A DNA stretch of 64,000 bases, taken from Blasia pusilla. Taxonomy: Eukaryota; Marchantiophyta; Marchantiopsida; Blasiales. The DNA is taken from NCBI GenBank assembly GCA_050084515.1, contig CM114273.1:6944001-7008000 (forward strand), given 5' to 3'. The position numbers and the translations under genes were made by a program. Each line of letters starts with the position of its first letter. Within the stretch, counting starts at the first letter, position 1. Shown here one piece after another: positions 52,170-62,663 of this stretch. The notes under the pieces are model-generated. The model did no database searches, was not told the origin of the DNA, and worked only from the letters and a program-made list of their open reading frames with translations.

Positions 52170-52900
52170 CCTCAAGATGGGCACAGACGTCAACCTGTCC
52201 TTGAGCAATTGAAATGCTCGCTCTTGCTCATCCCCCGAGTGCCACTCGTGATCCACCTTGGTCAGCAAGGTCAGCGGCTTTGCAATCAAACTGAATCCCT
52301 TGACCCACCACCGATAGAAGTTCGCCAATCCCATGAATGCGCGAACACGACTCACATCTGTAGGGCGTGGAATGCGTGAGATAGCCTCTACCTTCGTCTA
52401 CTGAACACCAAAGCCCCCTTGGGTATATCATATGACCCAAGTACTCAATCTGGTCGTAGAAGAACTTGCACTTGCCTGGATGTAGCTTCAGCCCATGTAA
52501 TTGCAATCGTTGAAATACCTCATCTAGATGTCGCTCATGCTCCTCAACCATGGCGCTAAAGACTACGATGTCATAAATATAACACCTAGCAAAATCTAGA
52601 CCAGCCAAGATCCTATCCATGACCCTCTGATCTCAGCCTGGGCGTTCTTTAACCCAAATGGTAAGAACCGCCACTGATACAAACAATCCTTCCCGTGAGG
52701 ATCGATGCCCCAAAATGCCGTCTTCTGCCTGTCCTCCAATTTGATAGGCAGCTGATGGTATCCGGCTCGCAAATCCAATGAATTGAAGATCTTTGCGTGA
52801 CCAATCGCATCAAAGATCTCCTCAGGGATGGGCATGGCATATTAGACTTCGTGTGCCGATTGATAGGTTGTTAATCCCCACATATCCACCTATCCGTCTA
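52170..52900 (-). pseudogene. Reverse transcriptase of element 2 (altered active site)
   Basis: The blocks are FNSLDLRAGYHQLPI, QKTAFWGIDPHG, FLPFGLKNAQAE, then RCYIYDIVVFS, HGLKLHPGKCKFF, and the thumb/connection RVRAFMGLANFYRWWVKGFS with RPIRGRPF. In the catalytic box the expected YIDD reads YIYD (codon tat at ~52578-52583 region), which would remove a metal-binding Asp. At least three frameshifts are present. The RT belongs to the Ty3 class. Confidence 0.87.
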
Positions 52901-53489
52901 GTTGCCATGCACATCCTTCTTGGCGGGCATGACAGTGGCAAATGCATACTCCCCATGCGACATCTCCACTAGTCGTGCTCCAACCAAGTCCTGGCTCCTA
53001 CTCTAAATCAGAGCCCTCTCCATATCACTGTACTTGTAAGATCGTTTGAAGATCGGCGTATCACTCGACAACTCAATGCGGATCCCCGGTCCCTTCAGCG
53101 TAACCAAATCCTCCATGCTAAACGCAAAGCAACTCCTACTACTCTTGAGGAATTGATGTATTCGGCCACGCTCTCCTCTTGTCAACTTAGAGCCCATATC
53201 TGGCTCTAAGTCTCCATCGTGACTACGGTAGGACTCTCTAGCGCGGATATTGGTGGTTGCTATGGTGCAACCACGTCTCGAACAACGACACTCGCCCGCT
53301 CTCTTGCAGCCAAGTGCAAACTCTGATCTCCTCCACATGCAGTGCCCGGAACCACGCTCGATGTTGTGGCTATCATCTCCTTGCGTACCTGCAAAACATC
53401 CCCATAAGTCCAAGGGTGTCTCTCCCGATCTTCCCTGGTGTGTCGATCTCCTCGGGTCTCGCCCCCAGCCACTACCTCCACCGTCTCGG

Positions 53490-54640
53490 TAGGCATGGGG
53501 CTCACAAACGCAATCGTTGTGATCTGTCGCAATCTCATCCGACGTTGCTCAGCCACTCCCAAGCTAAAGATCCATGTCAAGCACTTCAGGTCCATCGCTT
53601 GACCCAAGACATGGCGTCCTGATGCCTCTCATACTGACGATACTGCCATTACTCCTATGGGAAATCCCATCGCCCGCTCTCTCTCGTCGGCGTTGGGCTC
53701 CACCAACCTTTGAACCTGGTCATCCCAAACCAAGCCAGGATCGGCCTCCTTGTATGCATAGGAAGCGGGAAAACTCACAAACATAGGAAAGGCTGCCCGC
53801 GGCTTGCCTACCCTGTTGACTATAGTCAACGGTGGTCGATCATCATGCCTCACTGCCTATGAGCGACAACCTAGATCTAGCATGGAATCCACTAACAAAT
53901 GGGAGGGGCGCTCCACTCTCACATACGCCCTCCATAACACCGCATGGGCCACAAAGTTGGTCCACCAAAGACGCAGACGATGGGCTCTAGAACCTACACT
54001 CGCGCATCAAAGAACACTGCTCGGCCGATCCAGGCACGCACTTGATGAGCACTCGTCACCACCCGTGACATGGAGTCTCCTAAGATCGGAACATTCTCCA
54101 GAATGTAGGCTGGAGAACAAAACTGGTGCTCCTGCAACTGCCATAAGACCCTCAACATCTCCCAAAACAACTTGGACCGAGTGTCATCCAACCCGCTGCA
54201 TCGTCCAACACTCGATTGGCCTTGACATGGCCAACCGGAAATGACCAAATCAATGGTGCCTAATCGGTCTAAGTCTTGCGCCCCTAGCAACAAAATATCC
54301 CTCGGTAGGGAACTCTGGTATTCCGTACCGTGGACGCAGACAATAAGCCGGGAAAACATAGGCATAACTGCGCCATATGTCGTAGTGAGATGCGTCTCGC
54401 AACATCATCACTCTCCACATACAGGTACTGCTGCACTCGAACTCATGCCTGCAAAACAACATCTAACCCGGTGCTAATTCCTCCAAAGAGATCTAACACT
54501 CGAATACCCTCCTCTGGGATACACCACATAATGGGTGTGGTATCCAAGGGTGTCATCGTAGCACTCCCTGCTACCTCGAGTTCCTCAGACTCGTCACGCT
54601 CCGGTGCAAACGCCTTGCTCCATGCGGTCTACACGTGCTC
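53490..54640 (-). pseudogene. DNMT3-like C5 cytosine methyltransferase of element 2
   Basis: Motif I is EEGIRVLDLFGGISTGL (54507-54466), very close to the DNMT3 form, followed by YLYVESDDVARR. Motif IV is LVISGWPCQGQS, with the catalytic Cys at 54237-54220. Next comes GLDDTRSKLFWEMLRVL, then motif VI YILENVPIL (Glu-Asn at 54098-54090). Motif VIII is SRAHRLRLWWTNF near 53990-53955. Toward the C-terminus are PRAAFPMFVSFP, GLVWDD and ADERERAMGFP (53688-53659), which parallels the end of DNMT3 catalytic domains, then LGQAMDLKCLTWI. All key residues are present, but stops after LADEHV and VVLQA and frameshifts break the frame. It lies between protease and RT. A bacterial or host DNMT gene is excluded by this context and by the copy in element 1. 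Confidence 0.9.
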
Positions 54641-54865
54641 ATCTGCCAATCGTCGAAGCTCCTCAGTCGAGCCCCACAACGGCACCTCTCCTCCACAGAA
54701 TGATGCGGCTATCATAATATTCCTCTCCATAGAAATGTCAGGAACGGGAGTATCCTCTACATAGATATGTCCCTCAATCAAATCACTAGGCCAAGTGATG
54801 GCACTGCTAAATGTTGCTAAGGTCGCCATCTATCATGGCCGTTGCTTGATCACTGCACCTGTGAA

Positions 54866-55744
54866 TCAAACGAGTAATGAGCTAAGGCGCCCATCACCTG
54901 ACTGCCATCTTGGTCTGTAGGACGCTAACTCCTCCCAGTAATCTAGGGCAAACCCCATCGGGTATAACACTGCTCCACCAACCAAGACGTCGTAGGACTC
55001 TGCATCAATCAATATCGCCTTGGCTTGCACCATGGACTCATATGTAGGATGTCCCGGACGAATCCTCACCACGACCTCCTGTCGGGTGATATATTGTGTG
55101 GAACTCGCTCCACCCAAGGATGTTTGTATTCGGAATGGACAACGCTCCACATCGGCTCTCGTCAAGCCCAATCCTCTGAATGACGCTTTTCCCAACATCA
55201 GGGGTTGCGCTCTTGAATCCAACAAGACGCGTTGTGGACTAAAAGCTCTACCTCCAGGACTCACCAATTGGAAGACCTCTCCCTGGTTATCGAGCAACAC
55301 AACACCAAGAGAAGCCATGGCACGCTCTATCGCGGGTCTAGCGGGAATTTTCGCCATCCTAGCAGCCGCAGCCTGCCCTGAATCTGACGTGGACGGCCTG
55401 AGCATCCGCTCCAAGGGCAGGTCCATCACCTCCTCTGCAATCACCTCTAAATGTGATGCAAGAACTCTAACTCCACGCTCACATAGCATAGCAACCAACC
55501 AAAAAGCCTCGACGGGCGTACCCCCCAACATCATAACATCGGAAGCAGAAAATAAAGGAGCGCGGTACACAATGGTGGCCGCCCCCAACAACGTGCTCGA
55601 CACATGCCCCTCCTGAGCATGAACAATCGGAGTTGTCGCACTTTCTTCTCCCATCGCCCTCCGTACCTGCACACCAACAACATCACCAACTCTCCAGGAA
55701 CTCTGATCAGGACCCATCGATGGGGTCTTCATCGCCTCGGACAA
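54866..55744 (-). pseudogene. Aspartic protease of element 2
   Basis: A 292-codon open stretch contains AEEVMDLPLERMLRPS, RAFSPQRVLLDSRAQPLM (the catalytic DSG has become DSR in this copy), a GASSTQYITRQEVVVRI block and ILIDAESYDVLVGGAVLYPM, the hydrophobic end of the retropepsin fold. Element 1 retains DSGA. It continues in frame to LIEGHIYVEDTPV, the spacer before the methyltransferase. Confidence 0.87.
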
Positions 55745-55749
55745 CGTGA

Positions 55750-57230
55750 AAGACTAAGGAAGCCTAGTCTGTTTCTTGGCTTCCCCTCGCTGTGGATCCA
55801 ACTCTACGGCTGCTCCACGCATCACAACTACGGGTGCCTCCATCTGGGAAACCTCGCATATCCAACCTGGATCCTCCATATCTCTGGCTGCTCCATATGA
55901 TGTTCATGCCACGGATCTAACATCGGGTAATCTCAATGCCATAACGGCAATTTGCTCCTATAGCTGTTGTATCTGAGCAACCATCCTAGCCTCACGTCCG
56001 GCCTCTCCCTCGGGGCGTGTAGGTGGTGGTACTCTACCTCCTCCATAGGCAGCTCCACCACCATGTCAGGAAACTCTAGCTCCTCGTCCCCCGACGAGAC
56101 CACGTGGTGCATGATCTGTAGGCCCACCCAGACCGGCTACTCGCTCTAGTGCCCTCTCTGGCCCTTGGTCCGGACGTAAACAGAAACACCTTGCGCATGT
56201 ATGACCATACCTCTGACAATAGTCACACTGATAACCTCCTGGTGCAGCACCATCTCCTCCTCCATGCTGAGGCACACGTCCATGACCCTACCGAGTGCAA
56301 TCGCGCTAATGATGGGCTCCACCACATGACCAACAAGTAATAGTAGGCGGCTGGTGCTGAGCCGCATATGAAGGCGCAGTTCTTTGTGGCATGGCCCCCC
56401 GATATCCTCTCTGAGCTCGTGGTGCCACAATGGACCTATCTCGGAGTCCACGTTGCTGCACAGGTAGTGAAGACAATCGTGACAGCTCTTGCCCAGAACC
56501 CATGGTGGCTACGCTCTCCTCACCCATGTTGCGCTCAATGTTCTCGACAGTCCTAAAACATCTCTCAACGTAGGGGAGGTGTTCATAAGAAGCACCCCTC
56601 CCGCACCCGTGCCCGCAAGGTCCGGTCCAACATCGCGTACCATGACATAGCCTGAGCCTCTGTCACCCCCTTAGTGACGTTGATCAACCGGCGCAAGCGA
56701 GTGTAAGCCTCATGCAAACTCTCACCCGGGCGCCTCTAGAAGTCGTGGATGCTCCACAACTTCTCCGTTCGTACCCCTTGGTAGCTCGCCCTCAACTCAG
56801 CAAAAAACTCAACTATGGGGTTGAACTTGGGACAAACCCGACTAGATGGTGCAACTGCTCCTGTGCAAGTGACTCCTCCTACAACGTCACTAGTGGAAGA
56901 GGAAGTAGCCTCTCGTGACTCCTCCTCCTCATCTGGGAACGGCTCCGTCCATGACACATAATGTGGGTCATAGTAGAGCCTCCACGCCTCGATCTCACGT
57001 GCATATCTCTGAGAGAACTCATGGTAATCGTCCATGAGCGCCCCCTCTAAACGCTGGGAGTCGCACCAACTCTTAAACTCTGCTATGAAATCGTGCAACT
57101 CAATCGTGCCTACTACACATGGAAACCTACGCGGTCCTCTACCCCGATCGTCCATCTCGTACGCCCAACTGGTAGGACCACTCACAATGTGTGGCGATGT
57201 GCTCACAAACTCCTCTACACTCTCCCTCCC
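55750..57230 (-). pseudogene. Gag with zinc knuckles, element 2
   Basis: 57206-56736 holds the Retrotrans_gag-like region (YYDPHYVSWTEPF, KFNPIVEFFAELRASYQG). 56527-56306 has CWSCGGAHH, and 56275-56066 has the CCHC knuckle CDYCQRYGHTCARC and an Arg/Gly-rich part. Frameshifts near 56700, 56300 and 56050 interrupt it. The order and linkers match element 1. Confidence 0.86.
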
Positions 57231-57285
57231 CGAGACGTGTAACGTGCGGCACTAAGCGGCGTGGTGCGGTAAATCAACCAGGTTA

Positions 57286-57540
57286 TCATCTCATCGACAA
57301 CCTACATTCAACTACGGACATCCCACACATGTCTATGTCCCCTAAACCACATACATAAATGATGCTTTCAGCATCCACACAACCCAATATCCCCAAATAA
57401 ACTACCAAAATCCGAGAATCCCTTACACGTGGAGGGTAAAGGACCAGAATGGATAACCTGAACACATGTCGATGTTGCTCCTCAGCAACTGCAAATCTTG
57501 ACCCCGACTCGATCGTGTAGACAACTACTCCAATTAGCAA
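57286..57540 (-). CDS. Conserved 84-codon ORF upstream of gag, element 2
   Basis: Counterpart of 34785-34531 in element 1: same length, same MLIG start, same RLSMR end. Differences are spread through the sequence without a frameshift. Function unknown. Confidence 0.45.
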   Translation of the reverse strand: MLIGVVVYTIESGSRFAVAEEQHRHVFRLSILVLYPPRVRDSRILVVYLGILGCVDAESIIYVCGLGDIDMCGMSVVECRLSMR

Positions 57541-57649
57541 GTCATACTCCTCTCGTACTGACGCTGCTCAAAACTCCTCGATAGACAGTGCCGTTCCAGC
57601 GAAACGGTGCGGCGTTGCAAGCTGTACAGAATGGCTACGAACGGCTCAG

Positions 57650-58960
57650 CCCTCGATGGTGGGATGCGGCACTCGATGGCATACCCTCCTCAATCAACAA
57701 TAAACCTACATTCTGCTCCACAATGACGGTGGGACTCCGTGATCGAGACGGTGCGGTGTGGCCACGAGCGGCACGGCGCGACAATCAGCGGCGCGTTGCG
57801 ACTACCGACGTCACGGCACGGTACTCGATCGTCGTCGAGCGGCTACCAATCACAACATAGCAGCATGAAATCAAAACTCAAACACCATAACCGGAGGTCA
57901 TTTGCCATCACTGGTTGACGACGAAACTTCAATGACGGTGGCGGCCAAAACAACGTACGTGGTGGCAACGCAAGTCAGAGACTCGGCTTAGCCCTCGATG
58001 GTGGGATGCGGCACTCGATGGCATACCCTCCTCAATCAACAATAAACCTACATTCTGCTCCACAATGACGGTGGGACTCCGTGATCGAGACGGTGCGATG
58101 CGGCCACGAGCGGCACGGCGCGACAATCAGCGGCGCGTTGCGACTACCGACGTCACGGCACGGTACTCGATCGTCGTCGAGCGGCTACCAATCACAACAT
58201 AGCAGCATGAAATCAAAACTCAAACACCATAACCGGAGGTCATTTGCCATCACCGGTTGACGACGAAACTTCAATGACGCGGTGGCGGCCAAAACAACGC
58301 GTGCGTGGTGGCAACGCAAGTCATTTAAACTTCCCTCGATGGTGGGATGCGCACTCGATGGCATACCCTCCTCAATCAACAATAAAACAACAATGACGGT
58401 GGGCACGTGATGGACGGTGCGGTCGACGGCCGGCACGGGCGCGACAATCGGCGTTGCGTGGCGATCCGCGGCGCACTCGATCATCGTCGGCGGCCAATCA
58501 CAAATCAAAGATGAAAATCAAACACCATAACCGGAGGTCATTTGCCATCACGGTTGACCACGAAACTTCAATGACGGTGGCGGGACGTGGTGGCAACGCA
58601 AGTCAGAGACTCGGCTTAGCCCTCGATGGTGGGATGCGGCACTCGATGGCATACCCTCCTCAATCAACAATAAACCTACATTCTGCTCCACAATGACGGT
58701 GGGACTCCGTGATCGAGACGGTGCGGTGCGGCCACGAGCGGCACGGCGCGACAATCAGCGGCGCGTTGCGACTACCGACGTCACGGCACGGTACTCGATC
58801 GTCGTCGAGCGGCTACCAATCACAACATAGCAGCATGAAATCAAAACTCAAACACCATAACCGGAGGTCATTTGCCATCACTGGTTGACGACGAAACTTC
58901 AATGACGGTGGCGGCCAAAACAACGTACGTGGTGGCGACGCAAGTCAGAGAATCAACGAA
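57650..58960. repeat. Four-unit tandem array (~340 bp unit) in the element 2 leader
   Basis: Units begin with ccctcgatggtgggatg at 57650, 57992, 58333 and 58620. Units 1, 2 and 4 are nearly identical; unit 3 is ~290 bp with many small deletions. Each contains gctaccaatcacaacatagc and caccataaccggaggtcat. GC-richer than the flanks. Shared with element 1 in decayed form, so the repeat belongs to the element and not to the site. Confidence 0.9.
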
Positions 58961-59203
58961 TGTTGTGGAAGACCCTCCACTCCGTAATTGTAGCAATGGC
59001 AACCAAAGTGTGGAGAACGGCCGAATGCGGCTCCGAGCAATGCTGGGCAACAGCAACGGCCGACGGTGGCCGGTGGATCGTTGACCGTTGACGGTGATAG
59101 TTGACCGTTGACCGGTGATGGTTGAACGTTGACTGATGATGGTTTACCATTGATCGATGACGGTGAATATGACGGCGATGGCTGCCGCCGGCGTGGCGGC
59201 TCG

Positions 59204-59231
59204 TTTAGGGTTTGAACAATTTAACCCTAAA
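59204..59231. repeat. Telomere-repeat-like palindrome in element 2 leader
   Basis: tttagggttt - 8-base centre - ttaaccctaaa, identical to 35530-35557. A single inverted pair, not a telomeric array. Confidence 0.8.
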
Positions 59232-59746
59232 AATCACCTAGCAATGGCAATTTTGCAAGATTGACTATAAATTTTTACTCGCAACTCCAAATTGCACACT
59301 GTTTGTTGCACAACGTGCACAACTTCATGATCTATGACGGCGTCAAAATATATTGGGAATTGGGCATTCTAGTAAAAATTGACAGGGACTGTCGTAAAGC
59401 CCAATGTCTCTTTCTCCCACACAAAATTTGGCAGCGCTTTCGCGCTGATTTCTCCCAACCAAAGTGTAAAACCTGTAAAAATACAAATCAGCAAGCTACA
59501 TGGTGCTCCTGAGAGCACCAGCATGGGGCAACCTGCCCCCATAATCAATCCCTATCAGAAATTGGGCTGCGCTTCCGCGCGCCACTCTTCCACAATCGGC
59601 AAATACAAAGAACAATCAAAGCAACCCTTGCTCCGGTGAGCACTCACATGAGCCGCTGAACGGGAACACGATCCCCAACCTGCAAAAACAGCAAGTGACC
59701 AGCGAGCTCCCCCATGAAGCTCTCTCACTCTCTCATTCTCTCTTTG

Positions 59747-60260
59747 TAAAGTAAGATCAAATCTCTCTCTACACCATCTCACACCATAGCTCTCAAAGGT
59801 GTGCACTCTCTCTCATGTCAAACCAAACCCACTCTCCTAATGAGAGGCTTGGGTTACACTCACAAGGCAATGGACCATAGCTCCGCCGCCTCATGCCAAG
59901 AGGTTCAACAAAGAGAGAATGAGCTCTCAAGCTCTCTCTCCTTGAGGTATACCCCTCCCCTCTCCCAAACTCTCTCCATGGTAATCTATTCTCCCAGATC
60001 ACCTCCTTGGCTTTTGACCTCATGTAGGAGGTCAAGGGCCACTTGCCAAAAATAGAAAGTTGATCATATACTCAAAATGGTACTTACCTAAAATAGCAAG
60101 TTTCCCAATATGGCTCCAAATGAGCCGAAACGATGGGGAAACTTGCTCTCTCAAGTTTCCCGGGGCCTCAATAGGTCATCCTCGATCTCTTGGGCCTATC
60201 CTCCACTACTCGTGCAGACGCTCTGCTAAATCCCATCGATATATCCTAATAGTCATGACA
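59747..60260 (-). repeat. A1 terminal repeat of element 2 (5' end)
   Basis: 514 bp, from taaagtaagatc to agtcatgaca, matching A2 (49175-49683) along its full length with scattered differences. On its inner side it is followed by ctctctttg-type leader, and on its outer side by AATT then unrelated DNA. Confidence 0.9.
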
Positions 60261-61640
60261 AATTGAAATAGGTTGTTCAACTGGCAGGTAAGGGCAAATC
60301 CACAGACGTGTCTTTTAGTATTAGTTATTTTTTTTCACTCCCGTTTCTTCTCTCGTTGTCGTATTATTCCCCCGTTTTAATGTTCTCCATTCCGCGTTAT
60401 TCGCATTCTTCTCTCTTGGCCACGTTACTCCGTGCCATATTATTGCCTCCAAGTGTTTCTTCTGTTCTACCTCTGTATCTCTATTTCTATGTATCTCTTG
60501 AATTTGGGTTAAAAAGTTCCGAAAGAAAACTAAGGCCGCATACTCGTTTGCCTACTCTTGTTTTCTCTCATGATTAACTATACGTAGCATTATCTAGAGT
60601 AGGGACGCAAACTTCCATCCACATTACGATTGGAAGTGATGAAGATTCAAACAAAGAAGGTGACTATATACCAAATATAGTGTATAAAGAAATACTCCAA
60701 TGAAGTAAAATATTTTATTTTTTTACAAAAAAATCATATTATTCCCTCTTGGCATCTGTGCAATGCACAGACACCTTACTGGTCATATAATAAGAAAAAA
60801 CTATATTTACTGGAAATTATATAGTATATTAAAGCCTTGAAATCCACATTTAGTGGATTTCAAGTCTCTAAACTCATATGCCATACTGCTACTTGAAATG
60901 GGTAAAGTGTGGTCAAGCCCTCTGAGAGCCTCATCGGATGGGCACTCTAGGACCTTTAGATCCACGTGACAGTCCCAAAAATGAATTCCACACACCAAGC
61001 GATAAAGGCATGTTGGTGGGAATTGTGTGAAATCAAATGGTACCAGTTCAATATACAAACTTTGAAGGTCGTAAGACAGAATTATGTGCTCATGCCCAAT
61101 TTTTGAAGGCACGAAAATTCTTGTGACCTCGATGGTAGCAACTTCGCGTTGCCCAATGAGAACCAACCCTAAGTTATGTAAAACTAGTAAGGTGTCTATG
61201 CAATGCACGAGAAAAAAATGTTTGAAGAGTTGGTGTATAGCCTGTGGAGGGAAGAGATTAATGATGTTGCACATAAATTCAATTTTTTTTCTTGTTACCT
61301 GTAGCGTTTGAAACATTTTCTTGTTGCTCAATTGCCATGTGTCAAACATAAAGGTGTTTGCAAATCAAGAAGGCCGTAATAATGTAAATATCTCATGAAC
61401 GTCATAAATTTTATTTCATTATGAAAATTTATTTTTTCTGTCCATTTTCATTATTAAATCTTTCTATTCATTCCTTGTGAATCTCTATCTATATTTTTTC
61501 ATTTTTCCTCGTGTAAATTTTTTTCTCTATCCATGGTTGAATCCCTGTTTATAATTATCTCCAATATAAAATAATCCTAATATTTTTTCAATCATAGAGA
61601 GTGAAAATCCAAATTAATTAAGAAAGAATCCGTACTCCTT
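60261..61640. other. AT-rich intergenic repeat DNA
   Basis: No recognised gene. A 180-codon minus-strand open frame (61349-60807) matches nothing I know. The segment 61310-61400 resembles 2480-2620. Confidence 0.5.
60757..61210. repeat. Possible short inverted-repeat element (~450 bp)
   Basis: tgtgcaatgcacagacacctt followed by actggt (60757-60783) and actagtaaggtgtctatgc followed by aatgcac (61183-61210) are near-perfect inverted copies. They may be the ends of a MITE-like element. No target duplication was confirmed. Confidence 0.5.
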
Positions 61641-61659
61641 TCCGTAAAGAAACTAAACT

Positions 61660-62062
61660 CGAGCTTCAGCAAATTGCCGCGTGGGCCCTAGACCACTGTA
61701 GTTCTAGTGACTCTAGTCCCAAACGTAGACCCAATTTAGTCAAGTCCCATAACCATTTAGCATCCGGATAAGAAGGCAAGACGTCAAAATGGCGGAGGAA
61801 GTTCGAAAACAACAGCCACAAGCTTCAAAGCCGCCGAGTTGGCGAGTGGGCCCACGATCAGCCTACAGTCGACTCACTCTACGTAGTCGAGTCTCACCAT
61901 GAGTTAGCTGCCAGATAAGATGGACAGACATCAGAACGGCGGTGGAGGTTCGAGAACAGCCGCCAAAGCTTCAAAGCCGCCACTTTGGCGCGTGAGCCCA
62001 CCATAGGACCATAGTAGGGCTAGTAGACTAACTCCACGTAGTCTAGTCCAGTGCTACCCACT
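61660..62062. repeat. Imperfect ~147-bp tandem duplication upstream of CPSF30
   Basis: Units beginning taagaaggca (61769) and taagatggac (61916) share 'caagcttcaaagccgcc'-type sequence, the ttggcg-gtg-gcccac block and the ctcacgtagtc-like block. A partial earlier unit lies at 61675-61768. It is placed within the presumed promoter. Confidence 0.72.
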
Positions 62063-62663
62063 TACGCGAGGACTTCTTCCTCTTCTTCTTCAGAGAAAGT
62101 CGATGTGTGTCGAGGAGCGCGGGGAAGATGCTGTATGAGAAACGAAACCATAGCACAGAGAAGCCCAGCAGCGCACGAAACTGCACGTAGGTGGACGGAG
62201 AGGCCAACGTAATTGCTGCAATATGCGTGGTGTTTAAGCTTTCCCTCGAGCTTGCATCTTGCGCAATTTTCTGTGACGTCGAGAAACCCCGGCGCGCGTT
62301 CTGTGGTGGGATATTTCACCTTTGTAATTTTTGTGTGCCTCCAGGTGTATTGGTACGCACTGTGGGCTTGGGCTCCGAGCTTCGTATCTTTGGTTGCTGC
62401 ACTCTTGCCTACCTGTGAGAGTATTTTGTGTCGGAAAGCAGGTTTCCACGACGCTTTCTCCTCGAGTTTTGGTGTCGTGATATATTGTGTCTAGAGGTAC
62501 AGCGCAGCGCTAGACTTTTTGGTTCTCGAGCGTTTTCCCTTGAGGTGTGGGTGGCTTTTCCCGTGGAGAGTCGTGAGCATCATCGAATTGGGAAGTAGCA
62601 GAGGAGGGCGCGGGGTTTGGATTGGAGTGATTTGAATGTTGGAGATTTGGTAGAGTTGCGGGC
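62063..62663 (+). promoter_or_regulatory. Promoter-proximal and 5' untranslated region of CPSF30
   Basis: A GC-rich stretch directly before the CPSF30 start codon, preceded by the tandem duplication. Small frames on both strands look like chance. A leader intron is possible but was not established. Confidence 0.5.

Noticed and set aside
57650-58960. Tandem array considered as a CRISPR or centromeric satellite
   Set aside because: Units of ~340 bp are contiguous with no spacers, and the array is confined to the leader of a retroelement.
60807-61349. 180-codon minus-strand frame
   Set aside because: No recognisable domain; it overlaps a probable inverted-repeat element.
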